The notes beneath the pieces are model-generated. The model saw only the letters and a program-made list of their open reading frames with translations, was not told where the DNA came from and searched no databases. From Ooceraea biroi (taxonomy: Eukaryota > Arthropoda > Insecta > Hymenoptera > Formicidae): DNA of 64,000 bases. Positions 53,510 to 64,000 of the stretch are shown piece by piece; positions within the stretch are counted from its first letter, which is position 1; the number at the start of each line of letters is the position of its first letter. Both the position numbers and the translations under genes were made by a program. Location: contig NC_039512.1 of the NCBI RefSeq assembly GCF_003672135.1, positions 714,874 through 778,873 on the forward strand, in the 5' to 3' direction.

Positions 53510-56500
53510 CGTGTAATTAGCGTTTATATGCGTAAGCTGGATTTTGCGAAAATATCCGTTATATTGCACACTGCAAACCGTTACGATCAAGAATATATTT
53601 ATGCCCTACTTTTATCTCATCAACTATTTCGCCGTCGAGTTAATGAGATTATTATTCAAAGTACCTCACTCGATGTTGCTCGATATTTGTAAAATTTAGT
53701 CGAGAACACGCGATAACGGTGATCTTATTGCAGCCTTGCGGCGTTGAATCCTAATACAATAATTCAGGAGGATTCCCGTCCGTTCCACCGCAGTGCAGCC
53801 CGATTCCCCGAATCAATTCGCCTGTACCTGACCTGAACACCTCCGACTCAATAGCACATTTGCATAATACGCGAGAAAAATACCGCATTGAATCTAACGC
53901 CCCTTGATACCCCCAGGTCTGTTCTGCGAATTGCTTGCTACCGGTAGTGATCGAAATAGTAAAGCAAGAAATATACCGTATGAAAGTTCAGCTTGTGTTA
54001 TCCGTACCGCTCTCACTGTTCCCAACGTACGGAATAACGTCGACACGCATCACGTATTCTCTCCTCGGCAGTGTGCGTACATTAATTACACACAAAGATA
54101 GACACATATATACACGCACGCGCGCACACGAACCGGCCGACAGTAACGCCAGGCGAATTAAGCTCGTCGAATAGCACAGAATTCGTTAATGCCTCTCGCG
54201 TGAGGAAGATCGATTGGATTTACCTTGATGCCACGCTAACGCAATCCCTCCACCCCGGCTGCTACCACCTTTCCGCAGGCCCGTACGCTTTGTTCCCACC
54301 ACTCTTGCTCTCGAAAGTTCCTCGCACGAATTAACCCGCAGACCGGCTGCACGCGTGCAGCGAAAACCAGAAGCACATCTTGTCGTAACGAGGCGGAGCG
54401 GTTAGGTATAATGCTTGTAACTAGGCGCTCGCCCTCTGGCATGTTTGCGGTGTGACGTCACGAAGTTACATTCTACGTGAGTCTAGGCTTACCGCTGCGT
54501 GTACGCCACGGGGTGAGGGCTACAACTGCTGCTGCTATTGCCGCCGCCGGGGTAGTCGAGGGGTAGGTGAGGGTAACGATAAGTCGCAGGAATTGTCCCT
54601 TGGACTGCATCGTGACAGGTGACATTAATTACTTTCGCATGCAGTCGTAGCGCGACCGCGATTTTCATTCATTCACTCACATTGCAACCGGTATGTTTTG
54701 ATTGCTGAACCGGTCGTACAAGATATTTCTTGTACCGCGCGAAATTATCCTGCTCTCATTCCAGTCGCGAGAGAACGAGATGACCTGCTATTCGACGTTT
54801 CGTGCAGCGCGGAAAAATATCACGGCGCGCGTGTTGTCTGTGTGTGAGGTGAAAAATGTCGAGTTGAATCTCCGAGCGAGCTTCGTGAATCCGTTCGTTA
54901 AATATCAATTTTTTACCTCAAGCCAGCGCGAGAGCAAAGCAAATGGATGCAAAGCGCTTCGCAGCAAAAACCAAATTAGATCCGAGTGCGCTGTTCTTGG
55001 TAAGAGAGGTAGTTATTCGAGGGCAAATAATAGCAATCTGTGACATGGTTTATGTATGCATTACTTCTCTTATTGAGAAATTCATGGAAATCAGGAGGAA
55101 AATTAATTTCTTCCGATGTCTCGATGCAAATCATGTTTTCATAAATTTTTTCGACGAGTTTAAAAATGCATTTTGCACTGAGTGTGTATAGAAGAAATAT
55201 AACGAGATATATATTCTTTGATCAAATAAACTGTGACAAATTTATATTTCGATAAAAGGGAAAGTAGTGAATTCAACTTCGCTTCTTGAAACATTATTAT
55301 ATTCGTTAGTGGAATTTCAGTTCAACAGCCGACGAAGTAAAACCTCATATCAGTGCCAGCAAAGTTTGCCAGAATAAGACAGCTGCTTTTCGTCTGTAAA
55401 CAACGATCATGAGCGGCTTGACAAACATAATATGACTTTAATCGCGATACAAAGCCCCACGGGCTTATTTATCGCTCGCTCTTTGCCAGCTAGTTTTCTG
55501 CGACTGCACCATTTCCCAAGCAAGCCTTATGAAGAATTTACACACTATTCTCAGTGTTGTATAAAACGTAACAATTCATTAAAAATCTCAATCAAATTAT
55601 TGAAAGCAGATTAAAAAACAATCGCAACAACGTATAATAATCGTTGAAGAATACAACAATCTTTACTGCGATTATATTTCTTCTGCCATCTTCGGGTTGC
55701 CAGGAGGGAAAGTTTTCCGCTAACTCCGCTTGATATTCATCGTCGTGTCCGCGAGTTATACGATGGGGGAAAAAGTGGACAGGATCTTTTGGACGATTCC
55801 GTTGGGCTATCAATTGCCGGGCCTACAGTTCAGTTTGCGAATATATCGCTGATTCCGATTTAGCAATTCCACATTACGTCTAATATGTTCTTGGAACTGA
55901 AAACCCGAACTTTCTACCTCATAGATCTCGCGGGCAGACTGCATCGATCGTTACGGGGTATGGGGAAAATGGGAAGAAAAGAGAAGGTCGCCGTAATCCT
56001 TCGACTGGTATAGTCTGGTAGGGCGGATGGCTCGGAGCCCGTTGGCGAAGAGCTCGGTGTATACCACGCGACGGTCCCCGCACCCCTGCCGTTTGTCATT
56101 ACGGCTGGCCACATTTTATTTATAATAATTGGTTAGAAACAGTTACGCGGTTCTTTGGCTTAAGGTGGGGAAAGCGCGCGCCTGAATTTATGAAGTCGGT
56201 AGCGGGGAGGGGCCAGATCCGGATCGAGCCAGGGGATTCTGGGGTGTCTTGGTCTCTTGGAGGCAGTCCAGATGCGGCTACGCGCCCCGGCCAACCCCCT
56301 CGAATAAGGGTTTGGCTATCTTACCGCGAAGAGACAGATCGCGTCGCCCGCCGCCGCGTATAGCCGGAATGATAAACGAGCGCGATGTTGCTGTATAATC
56401 ATGGCTCCGGGACACCAGTCCGGAGACGTTCTCTACGTCCGACCTCGCGAGACGAAGGAGGGAAGGAGGGTGAGGCCACAAATGACGACGAGTTCACGAG

Positions 56501-59425
56501 TGTCCTAAGTTCAGCTCCGCGTTTGCATCCTGTTGACCGGAAACTTTCGCGTGTACTCTAACCCGCGTATGTATGTATGTATGTGTATGTGTGTGCATGG
56601 TCACACTTAAAATCAAAAACAAAGCTCGGTATTTATCCTTCAAGTATTCTCGCAAAGTTGAAAACTAAATCCAAGCATGAGCAATGTGTTTAATCGAGGG
56701 CGTTTAATCAGACAACGCGGAGCGATGGAACGGAATTATTCTGACGTCCTTGAGGGACATACGATTGGAGAGACGGCGGAGCGACCGCATTCCCGCCAGC
56801 AGCAGCCATGATTTCGACTTTCCTCTCGACGGAGTTATCCCTTCATCCCGCCTTCCCTGTCGGCGCACGCATTACCAATGTAAATCCCAGGGTCCTCCTC
56901 GCTCTGACTTTTTGTCGTGCGAATCCTCGCAAATCGGTTTGAATACGTACGGCGTGCAAAGTGCAGAGCCAAGCCAAGTCTAGACACCTCAGCCGCGGCG
57001 GCCATGGCTTCCTGATTCCCGACTCCCCGGTACCGTTCCCTATTCCCCCGTCTCGCTTCTCCTTCCTGCCCTCCGTTTCGACTTTCTCCGCGCTCGTCTC
57101 GGTGTAGGGTGAGAACATTCACATAATTTCTCGCGACTTGATGCCAGAACGTTCTTCAGCAAGCTAGCCGACGAATTGTAGGCACCCTGCACCGCCACCA
57201 TTGCTGCCGCTGCCGCCACCACCACTACTACCATCGTCGTCGCTACCACTTCCATTGCACCATCACCATCACCATCATCCGCACTACCGACGGCAACGGC
57301 CAAGTCTCCGACGTTATTGCTGATCCTGGAGATTTATGGCAGACCTCCTGCACACATGGCGCTTTAATTATGTGTGCTAGCCGAAATGAATTGCCGAATA
57401 TTTTATGCGACAGGAAACTGCCCCCTGGTCCCATTGCCACCCCCATATAGCCTCTTTGCACGTCATATTTATTGCACGATGTATTTATTAAATGGATAGC
57501 GGACTTATCGCGCCACAGATACTCGCGAAGACGAAGGAGCCCGTTACGATGAGTTATCCGTGGATGCCACAAGACCATTGCTTCGTAACGCGCACGTTAC
57601 TCCGCCGACAGGGTGAATTCTAGATAGGGATTTAAGGATGACCTCCCGCCGTATTCCACGTCGAGTCGGTCCACGTGTCTTGTATTCGTAACGGTGCTCG
57701 CGCGATAATACTTTTCGAGCACTCTAGGCGCGCGCAAAGAAATCTCTTCTCCTCTCTTCTTCCGCGTACGCGTACTACATAAAAGTAGTCATATAATTCC
57801 GGCCGGGTCACCGTGGCAGCGTGATTTAACGTGGACCCACGTTTTCGGCGTTTTGTTCCACTTGCCCGCAGACGAGAGGGTTGGCTGCATTCCCCTCAAT
57901 CCGGGAAAGTCCCGCGAGTTAACCCAGTTACGCGCAGATATATCTAGATTCTGGAAATCATGCGAATTTCGGAAAACTACCGACGATTCGACGCGTCGAG
58001 CCAAAAATTCGCAAAGATGTGCTCGGTCTTTCCTGCGGAGGATCTTACAACCGATGCTTTTCCGAAGGTTACTAAACGCATTAAATATATACTATGAAAT
58101 TACCACGTCATTGGAACGGGCGAACGAATCGATTAATGCTTCGCGGACGTTTATTTATCTCGTTAAAATCTCGTATCCGTGTAAAAGCGTAAACGCCCGC
58201 GCGGGACGTGTTTCTAATTGGAAGTTTTAGCGGATCTACCGTGCCGCCTTTTAAATGCGGTCTTTCACATGCACGTCTTTCGGGGCGAATCGACAGCCGG
58301 GCTGTCCCCGGTGCGTCATCTCTACGTTTCTCGCCACGCGACGACGCTAATTGGATGATTCAATACCGCGGAAACGTGATCGGAAACGAGATCGGCCAGC
58401 CGTCACGATTCGTTACATGCAATTTTTCTGCGCGAATACCTCGCACCGATAACGAGCGGAAGAAAATCGCGGCTGCATCCGGCAAACGGCGGAATTACTT
58501 TGCATCGTCGGCTAATAACTGAAATTATGTATATCCGAGCCGTTGGCTTTTTCTTTTATCCAAGCCACATCCGCGCGCGCTCGTCCGGCACTACCGCGAG
58601 TCGGATAATTATTTCCATGAATGAATGTGGATACGCATTCATTCTAATTAGTGATATAAAAAATTCTTCCTCGCGAATTTCGCAAGGCTCGTCATTTCGG
58701 TCAGAGCGTCTCAAGAGACCGAGTTCGGCGCTAGACGAAGAAAAAAAATGGAATTCAGTAATGTTGGGTCTAACCAGATTGCGCGTACTTAAGAGAGAAG
58801 CTCATTTAATCAGTTAATTAATATTTTCGCAATGTGACGCATTTAATTCGTAGTTAACAAAACTTGATACGCGGACATCAACGCTGGGACAAAAAGAACA
58901 TGTAAGGCCCGGAAGGCGATTGCAGGAGAATTAATATACCTCGCTGTCGCCATCACGGACCATGAATATGTAAATCCCGCTTTGTGACGACGGGGAGACG
59001 GTTCGTAGACAGTGCCTAACGTCGTTTCATAGCGAGGTTTGACCCACGAGATAAGCGGCTTATAAGTATCGTCTGAAAATTCTTGCCCCGACTAGAACGA
59101 TCCGTGTTTTTCTCCGCGCTTTGTTTGCGCGCTACGGTGATTAATGCCTTAGAGTTATGGTTAACGGCCATTGCCGACACTCCCATAATATATCTATTTA
59201 CGCAAATTACATAAGTCATATATTATTCCTGACACGATATAACGTATATTATTACTGAGCAACGTTGCACCAGGCTCTGTCACGTCATACCTCCATAGCA
59301 CTTCTGTGATACGATGAAGAGAAATATTCTTTCATATGTATATGTTGTAATTTAGAAGAAGGCGCGCGCAATCGTAACGATACAGTTCTAATGATGTACT
59401 CATTACGTTAGCACAGTTTGATTAA
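53510..59425. other. No supported gene
   Basis: Mixed sequence with ACGCAC repeats near 54110-54130, GTAT repeats at 56567-56595 and a CCACCACC/CATCAC-type run at 57190-57290 that gives Ala/Val or Met-rich frames on the minus strand. No domain-bearing frame was found. Confidence 0.6.
56567..56595. repeat. (GTAT)n/(GT)n microsatellite
   Basis: About four GTAT units pass into GTGTATGTGTGTG. Confidence 0.9.
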
Positions 59426-59433
59426 TATTTGTG

Positions 59434-59476
59434 ATTATCATCTGACCAAGAATATCTTTCTTTGTTTCAGGTAAGT
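59434..59476 (+). promoter_or_regulatory. Strong candidate recursive splice site (zero-nucleotide exon)
   Basis: A branch-point-like CTGAC (about 59433-59437) is followed by a pyrimidine tract (ATCTTTCTTTGTTTCAG ending 59470) and directly by a full consensus donor GTAAGT (59471-59476). Recursive or ratcheting sites of long insect introns have this YYYCAG|GTAAGT layout: the first splice regenerates a donor and leaves no exon. An alternative is a real short exon starting at 59471, since one frame stays open for 56 codons to TGA at 59639-59641 and a fair donor (AAG|GTAGTG) lies near 59553. Confidence 0.55.
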
Positions 59477-59479
59477 TTC

Positions 59480-60512
59480 GTGTCGCTAATGCCGCTTGCG
59501 CTGTACATGGGAACGATAAAGACAACCACTACCAATATTCTTACGAGGAAAGAAGGTAGTGATCCTTGCCTGAAACGTAGATGGCTTTCAGCCAGTCCGA
59601 AGCGTTACCAGTGCTCGCGTCTCTCAAAAGAGTGTCCTTGAGCGATTGGCTCCTTGCAGCATTCAAGAACGATATATTTATGATCCCCTTTCCGTATCGC
59701 AACGATAGATAGATACTTCAATTTTGTTCCTACCGAAGACTTCGCATTTTACTTATGCAACTCGTATATTCTGGCTGCGGTCTTTTGAAACAACTGCATT
59801 CGAGAACGCGAGCACAGAGCATATCTCGAAATCGTCAAGTATATATTACTGGCAGCATCGCATCTTCGTATTTTAGTCTCTTGAGATTTTTGCTAACAAA
59901 TTCGTCCCTCGCGAAGCAATGTCGTCTCAATGTTAGCTTCTTCGACAGAATAACATTCTGTGCCTTTTTCAGTGATATATTTTCCAAGATTCGAACTTTC
60001 TCAATTTTATTCAAATCTAGATAGCATTTAGCTTATTAAATCGCCAATAATAAAGTTGATTACGCGATAATATATAAATTCAACGCGAAGTTAGCTGCGT
60101 TGATGGTGAACGCGTGCAGGTACATCTGCAAGATATATTGCGTGTATGACCGAAAAGGGAAGACAGCGTACATGCAACCCGTAAACCCGGTGCTTTATCC
60201 CGGCGAAGGTGCGCACCGGTGTTCCGCGATCGTTAATTTCGTCCGAGGAGAAATACCGAAGTCGTATCTGCAAAAACCGCGGGCGTTTCGGTCTCGGCCG
60301 TGGAACTTTCCGGCAGAAGGGAGCGATTGGGCCAACGCGTGGGAGCAGGGACGAAAATGCGAAAGAGGGCGAGAGAACGGGCAGACGGGAGAGAGAGAGC
60401 CTCTCCCGATGGCTCCGCTAACTTATTTTACGCTGATCTCGCCGCTCCATTCGATTCGCTGGGTTGCCGCTACCACGAAAGTAGCTTCCCTTTGTCTCGA
60501 CGCAGGGATGAT
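59480..60512. other. No supported gene
   Basis: Beyond the frame that follows the splice-like site, this holds an overlapping 171-codon + frame (60100-60615) whose C-terminal part is only TG/CG repeat translated as Cys-Val and Ala-Arg. No domain is recognised. Confidence 0.5.
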
Positions 60513-60547
<35 letters not shown>

Positions 60548-60576
60548 ACGCGCGCGCGCGCGCACGTGTGTATGTA
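60513..60576. repeat. 64-nt alternating purine-pyrimidine tract, (TG)16 then CG-rich
   Basis: (TG)16 at 60515-60546 continues without a break in alternation through CACG, a CG run and CACGTGTGTATGTA to 60576. It is a very strong Z-DNA-forming type of sequence and a microsatellite. Confidence 0.95.
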
Positions 60577-60579
60577 GAC

Positions 60580-63500
60580 TACTACGGAAAACTTTTAGAT
60601 AAGAGAGACTTCTAATAATCAGTAGATATCTGAGCGCGCACATTTACGTATAGTCGGATAAAATCACGGTAGATTTGAAGATATCTGGCTGACTCGGTGT
60701 TCATTTAAATTAGACATGAAACGTACCGAAGTAACCGTGTACAAGTAGTTTCTAAAGTTCTGACATCCATTTAATAAGTATGCACTTTAAATGTATATGC
60801 TACATGGCATTCAAGTTTGATTTCGCTTCGCGTATCTCGAAGCACTTTTCTTATATATCTTTCTCTCTCTCTGACCTGTCCCCTCGAGCTACTAAACTTT
60901 CGTGATAGGGGAGAAAAGACTTCAACTGCATCTCCGTACTCAGTACTTGGATGAAGCTTACACAAAGTGTTCCATGGAACTATGATTTTAATGACAAATT
61001 CCTCTTGTGAACTTGATATCATGTTTCATGACTCGTCGAGACGGGTCGTTATTTGCTTTAACTTTTTAACATTCAACGTTAAAGTATCATATCAGGTAAA
61101 CGTTGAATTAGTATTCCGAAGAAGCAAGTTTATTTGAACTGAAAGTTAATTAAGGATAATACAATTCACTATTTAATTGCAGCCTAAGAAGTTTGGCTCT
61201 TAAGAAACTTGTTATCTTCAATCACTTGCAACTTATTAATACACGATATTTTGGTCAAGAGCGGCAAAACGTGATTCAGCATTAGGTTTACAATTAGTCA
61301 CGAAATCTATCAAACAGATTTGATAATTTGGCAATATCTATTTGAGCTGAATTGCAAGCCAAACAGGCAGCAGTAGATGCATGATATTGATACGGTCGCG
61401 GATATCGAGATTCGGAAACTGCAAGGCTTAGTAGAAACTCAGACGCGTTCACAAAGACAAACTATCGGTTTGCTGCTATAGGCTCGGCCAAGCTTCAAAT
61501 TTACACGTACGTCCAGAAAGCGCTATCGTATTCCGCAACGATGTACCGCGGTAACGGGAAACGAAAGAAACTCCAGCAACAACAGCAGCCGCGGCGACTA
61601 CGAAATGTTTCCATTCCGAATCGGGAAACAATTTTAATTTACCAACCGCTCACCATTCTCCTCTCTCCTTGTCACTCCTTCTTTCTCTCTCGTTCTCGTC
61701 GCATCTCTCTTTCTCTCTGCTTCTCGCTCTTTCTCTCACCAACTTTTTTCGCACCCATCCTCTTCCGTTCAGCGCGGATGTTGCCCTCTGCTCACTCCTG
61801 CCACTGTTCATCCCCGTTTGCTCGCTCGCTCGCGGGTACAGAGGGTGGATAGCCATTCGTTGTAACGGCTTTGTTTCATTTAACAGACCGACCGTCGACC
61901 GTTTTCCCCTCAGGCCCTGCGAACCGTTTGCACTGGCAGCTCGTTTAAAGCCAGGCTTTATTACTGATTACTGGAAAAATTGATGTCCACCGGCTAATGA
62001 ACCCAATCTACCGGCGATCCCGTGTACGCGATACCGTTTCTATTCCAGCGAGCGGGCAATAATTCGCTCGGTCTGTATGCAAATCGAATATGTCAGCGCG
62101 TATGAACGGTTTGGGGGGAAAAAGCTTGTAACAGAATTCAGCCGCGATATATCTGGCCGCACCCTCTCCCCCTTTTCCACCTCCACCTCTCTTTCTCTGT
62201 TGCCCGTACTTTTTTTTAAATTTCACTGTCGGTCTTTGTGCACCCCGAAAACCGAGTTTTTGTCCGATGTTTAATCCTTTCGCGCCGTTGCTCTTGCGAG
62301 TACGTTGCGAAACAACGCCACAAAGAGTCGGCGCAATTATTAGAACGTTGCTGACGTCGGAGCGGGAGGTTAGAGAGGGCAAAGGGGTTTCGACCGCATG
62401 CGAACGCCGCTTTTCGTATACGCGAAAGAATCACTTTGGCGAACAAGCGGTATCGTAAACAGGCTCCGTTAATGACCGGGACTTAAAGCCGGCGACAGGC
62501 TCGCCCCCAAACAACGGGAGTAATGAGAAACTTTTAATTAAAACTTCGGCGACTCTGAGGCAATTGCAGAGCGGAACAATGAGAGAAGAAATACGTCGTT
62601 AACGGAAATCTTTTTTTATACGAGATACCGGCTTTATCTTTGATAATGCCATGGACAGCGGATGCTGCGACATCATCAAAATTATCGCTGCAACTGAACG
62701 TCCGCTGGAAATATAAATTCCACGATTATCCACATTTGCTGTTTTGCAGACCGTGCTTGAAATATAAAACTGCGGGTATATAAAAATAATATAAAAATCG
62801 TTACTTTCGTACGTTGAAATTTGATATAGGACGAAGCAGAGTAAACGAGGCCACACGTACAAGTCCGGCGCGCGTAATTAATTATAAGAGTTTGTGACGA
62901 ACGAATAGAGGCAGACCTACGGAACAGGGAGTCCCATCGGTTTTGTTGTTGAATGACCAAAACCACGGGAATAGTTCGAAACCACATTACATGCTGCAAC
63001 GTGTGCATTTCGTTCGAGTGAAAGAGGGCTGTTGTACGTGTCGGTGAGATTGATGAGGAACAAAGCCCGTAAACGTTAATGAAAAGACACAGTCTACTTA
63101 ATTAATTCTCATAAAAACTGTTAGCAGATGTTTGCTACAAGACATACGCTATGGATCAAAAACCGCAGCAATGATTTCGTTATTTTAAATAACAATTTCC
63201 TATACTTTGTACATGATTATATCTTCTTTTACTGATTATATCTTCAAGCTTGAACTATAATCGTTTAACTTTTAAAATTTAAAAAATTTTTTTAAATATC
63301 TGCGAACAATGTTTTGCTAAGAAGATTGCTAATAATATTCTTTCACAAAGTTAAAAAGAAATGCAACAATAGTGAATCTCGATAGATACCTACAAACAGA
63401 AAAATTATAAAAGAATATTTTAAATCATCGACGCTCGTGTAGTATTGATAAGAAATAATTATTTGTACAGTATTTCTAAACATTTATCCTAACTTGAAAT

Positions 63501-64000
63501 CACAAATTCGCTTCACGGAATTTCTCTTTTCGCTTCACACGTCGAGTCACTCTGCTAGCTCGACGCACGGGAACAGAAAAATCGACGAAGTAGTTAACGG
63601 ACGGAGCTAACCGGGGTAATTCACGCTCTCGTGCGTGCGTCAATCGTCAAAAATAATGAAGCGCGCGTTGTCACTGCAGCACACCCCGATAATGTGAATA
63701 TTTCATCGGCTAAAGCTCGGCAAGCACGAGCGCGAATTCGCGCGCGTGGCCGGTCGTCGTGGTGCCGGCGATTGGCACCGCCGTCGGAAATTGTATCCGG
63801 CTGCGTCGAAACGAAAAAGAACGAATTTACCCATAATAAACTCCCGCTTGGTTCGCACGATTGAATTTCGGTCACGGAACGTCGGATCTTCCGCGCGCGC
63901 ACGGCTAAAATTATTGATGACGTTTCGCGCGGGTGTTTAATGGAATCTCGCACGCGCGCGGCTGCGGAAAGAAACGGAAAGTAATTCATCAGCACGAACA
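60580..64000. other. No supported gene; right flank
   Basis: AT-rich at 60650-61330 and 63080-63500, CT-rich at 61655-61745, CpG-rich at the end. Frames up to 124 codons overlap on both strands and lack domains. Confidence 0.6.

Noticed and set aside
61080..61105. ATATCAGGTAAACG as another recursive splice site
   Set aside because: There is no pyrimidine tract before the CAG, so the acceptor half is missing.

Overview
The window looks like nuclear DNA of an arthropod, most likely a hymenopteran insect and perhaps an ant. The reasons are one clear intron-containing gene of the arthropod Yellow/major royal jelly protein (MRJP) family, very short introns in that gene, abundant CpG and CGCG runs mixed with AT-rich blocks, and many simple repeats. 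Order is inferred from base character and gene family; species cannot be read from the window. I see no bacterial operons, tRNA, rRNA or CRISPR array.

Only one protein-coding gene can be supported. It lies on the + strand at 17584-19400 in three exons (17584-17934, 18126-18532, 18917-19400) and encodes a 413-residue secreted Yellow-family protein with a complete reading frame. A possible TATA box, start region and upstream ORF precede it, and an AATAAA signal lies 137 bases after the stop. The subfamily (yellow-b, -e, -g, -h, -x and so on) could not be assigned by eye. No second Yellow-family member is visible nearby.

The rest, about 17 kb on the left and 44 kb on the right, is non-coding as far as can be seen. 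It is a mosaic of CpG-rich stretches, AT-rich stretches, AG, CT, TA, TG/CG, CTG/CTA and ATT microsatellites, several near-perfect palindromes, and one 68-bp tandem duplication carrying CACGTG E-boxes. A CpG-rich block at about 21240-22120 contains an imperfect AGC/AAC repeat that reads as a Ser/Asn-rich ORF and might be the 5' part of an unrecognised gene.

The most interesting signal is at 59471 (+). A strong 3' splice site (branch-like CTGAC, pyrimidine tract, TTTCAG) is fused directly to a consensus 5' splice site (GTAAGT). This is the signature of a recursive (zero-nucleotide exon) splice site, known from very long insect introns. A weaker candidate lies at 46002. Together they suggest that the right part of the window is the inside of a very long intron of a gene transcribed left to right, with its exons mostly or wholly outside the window. 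This is inference and needs RNA data.
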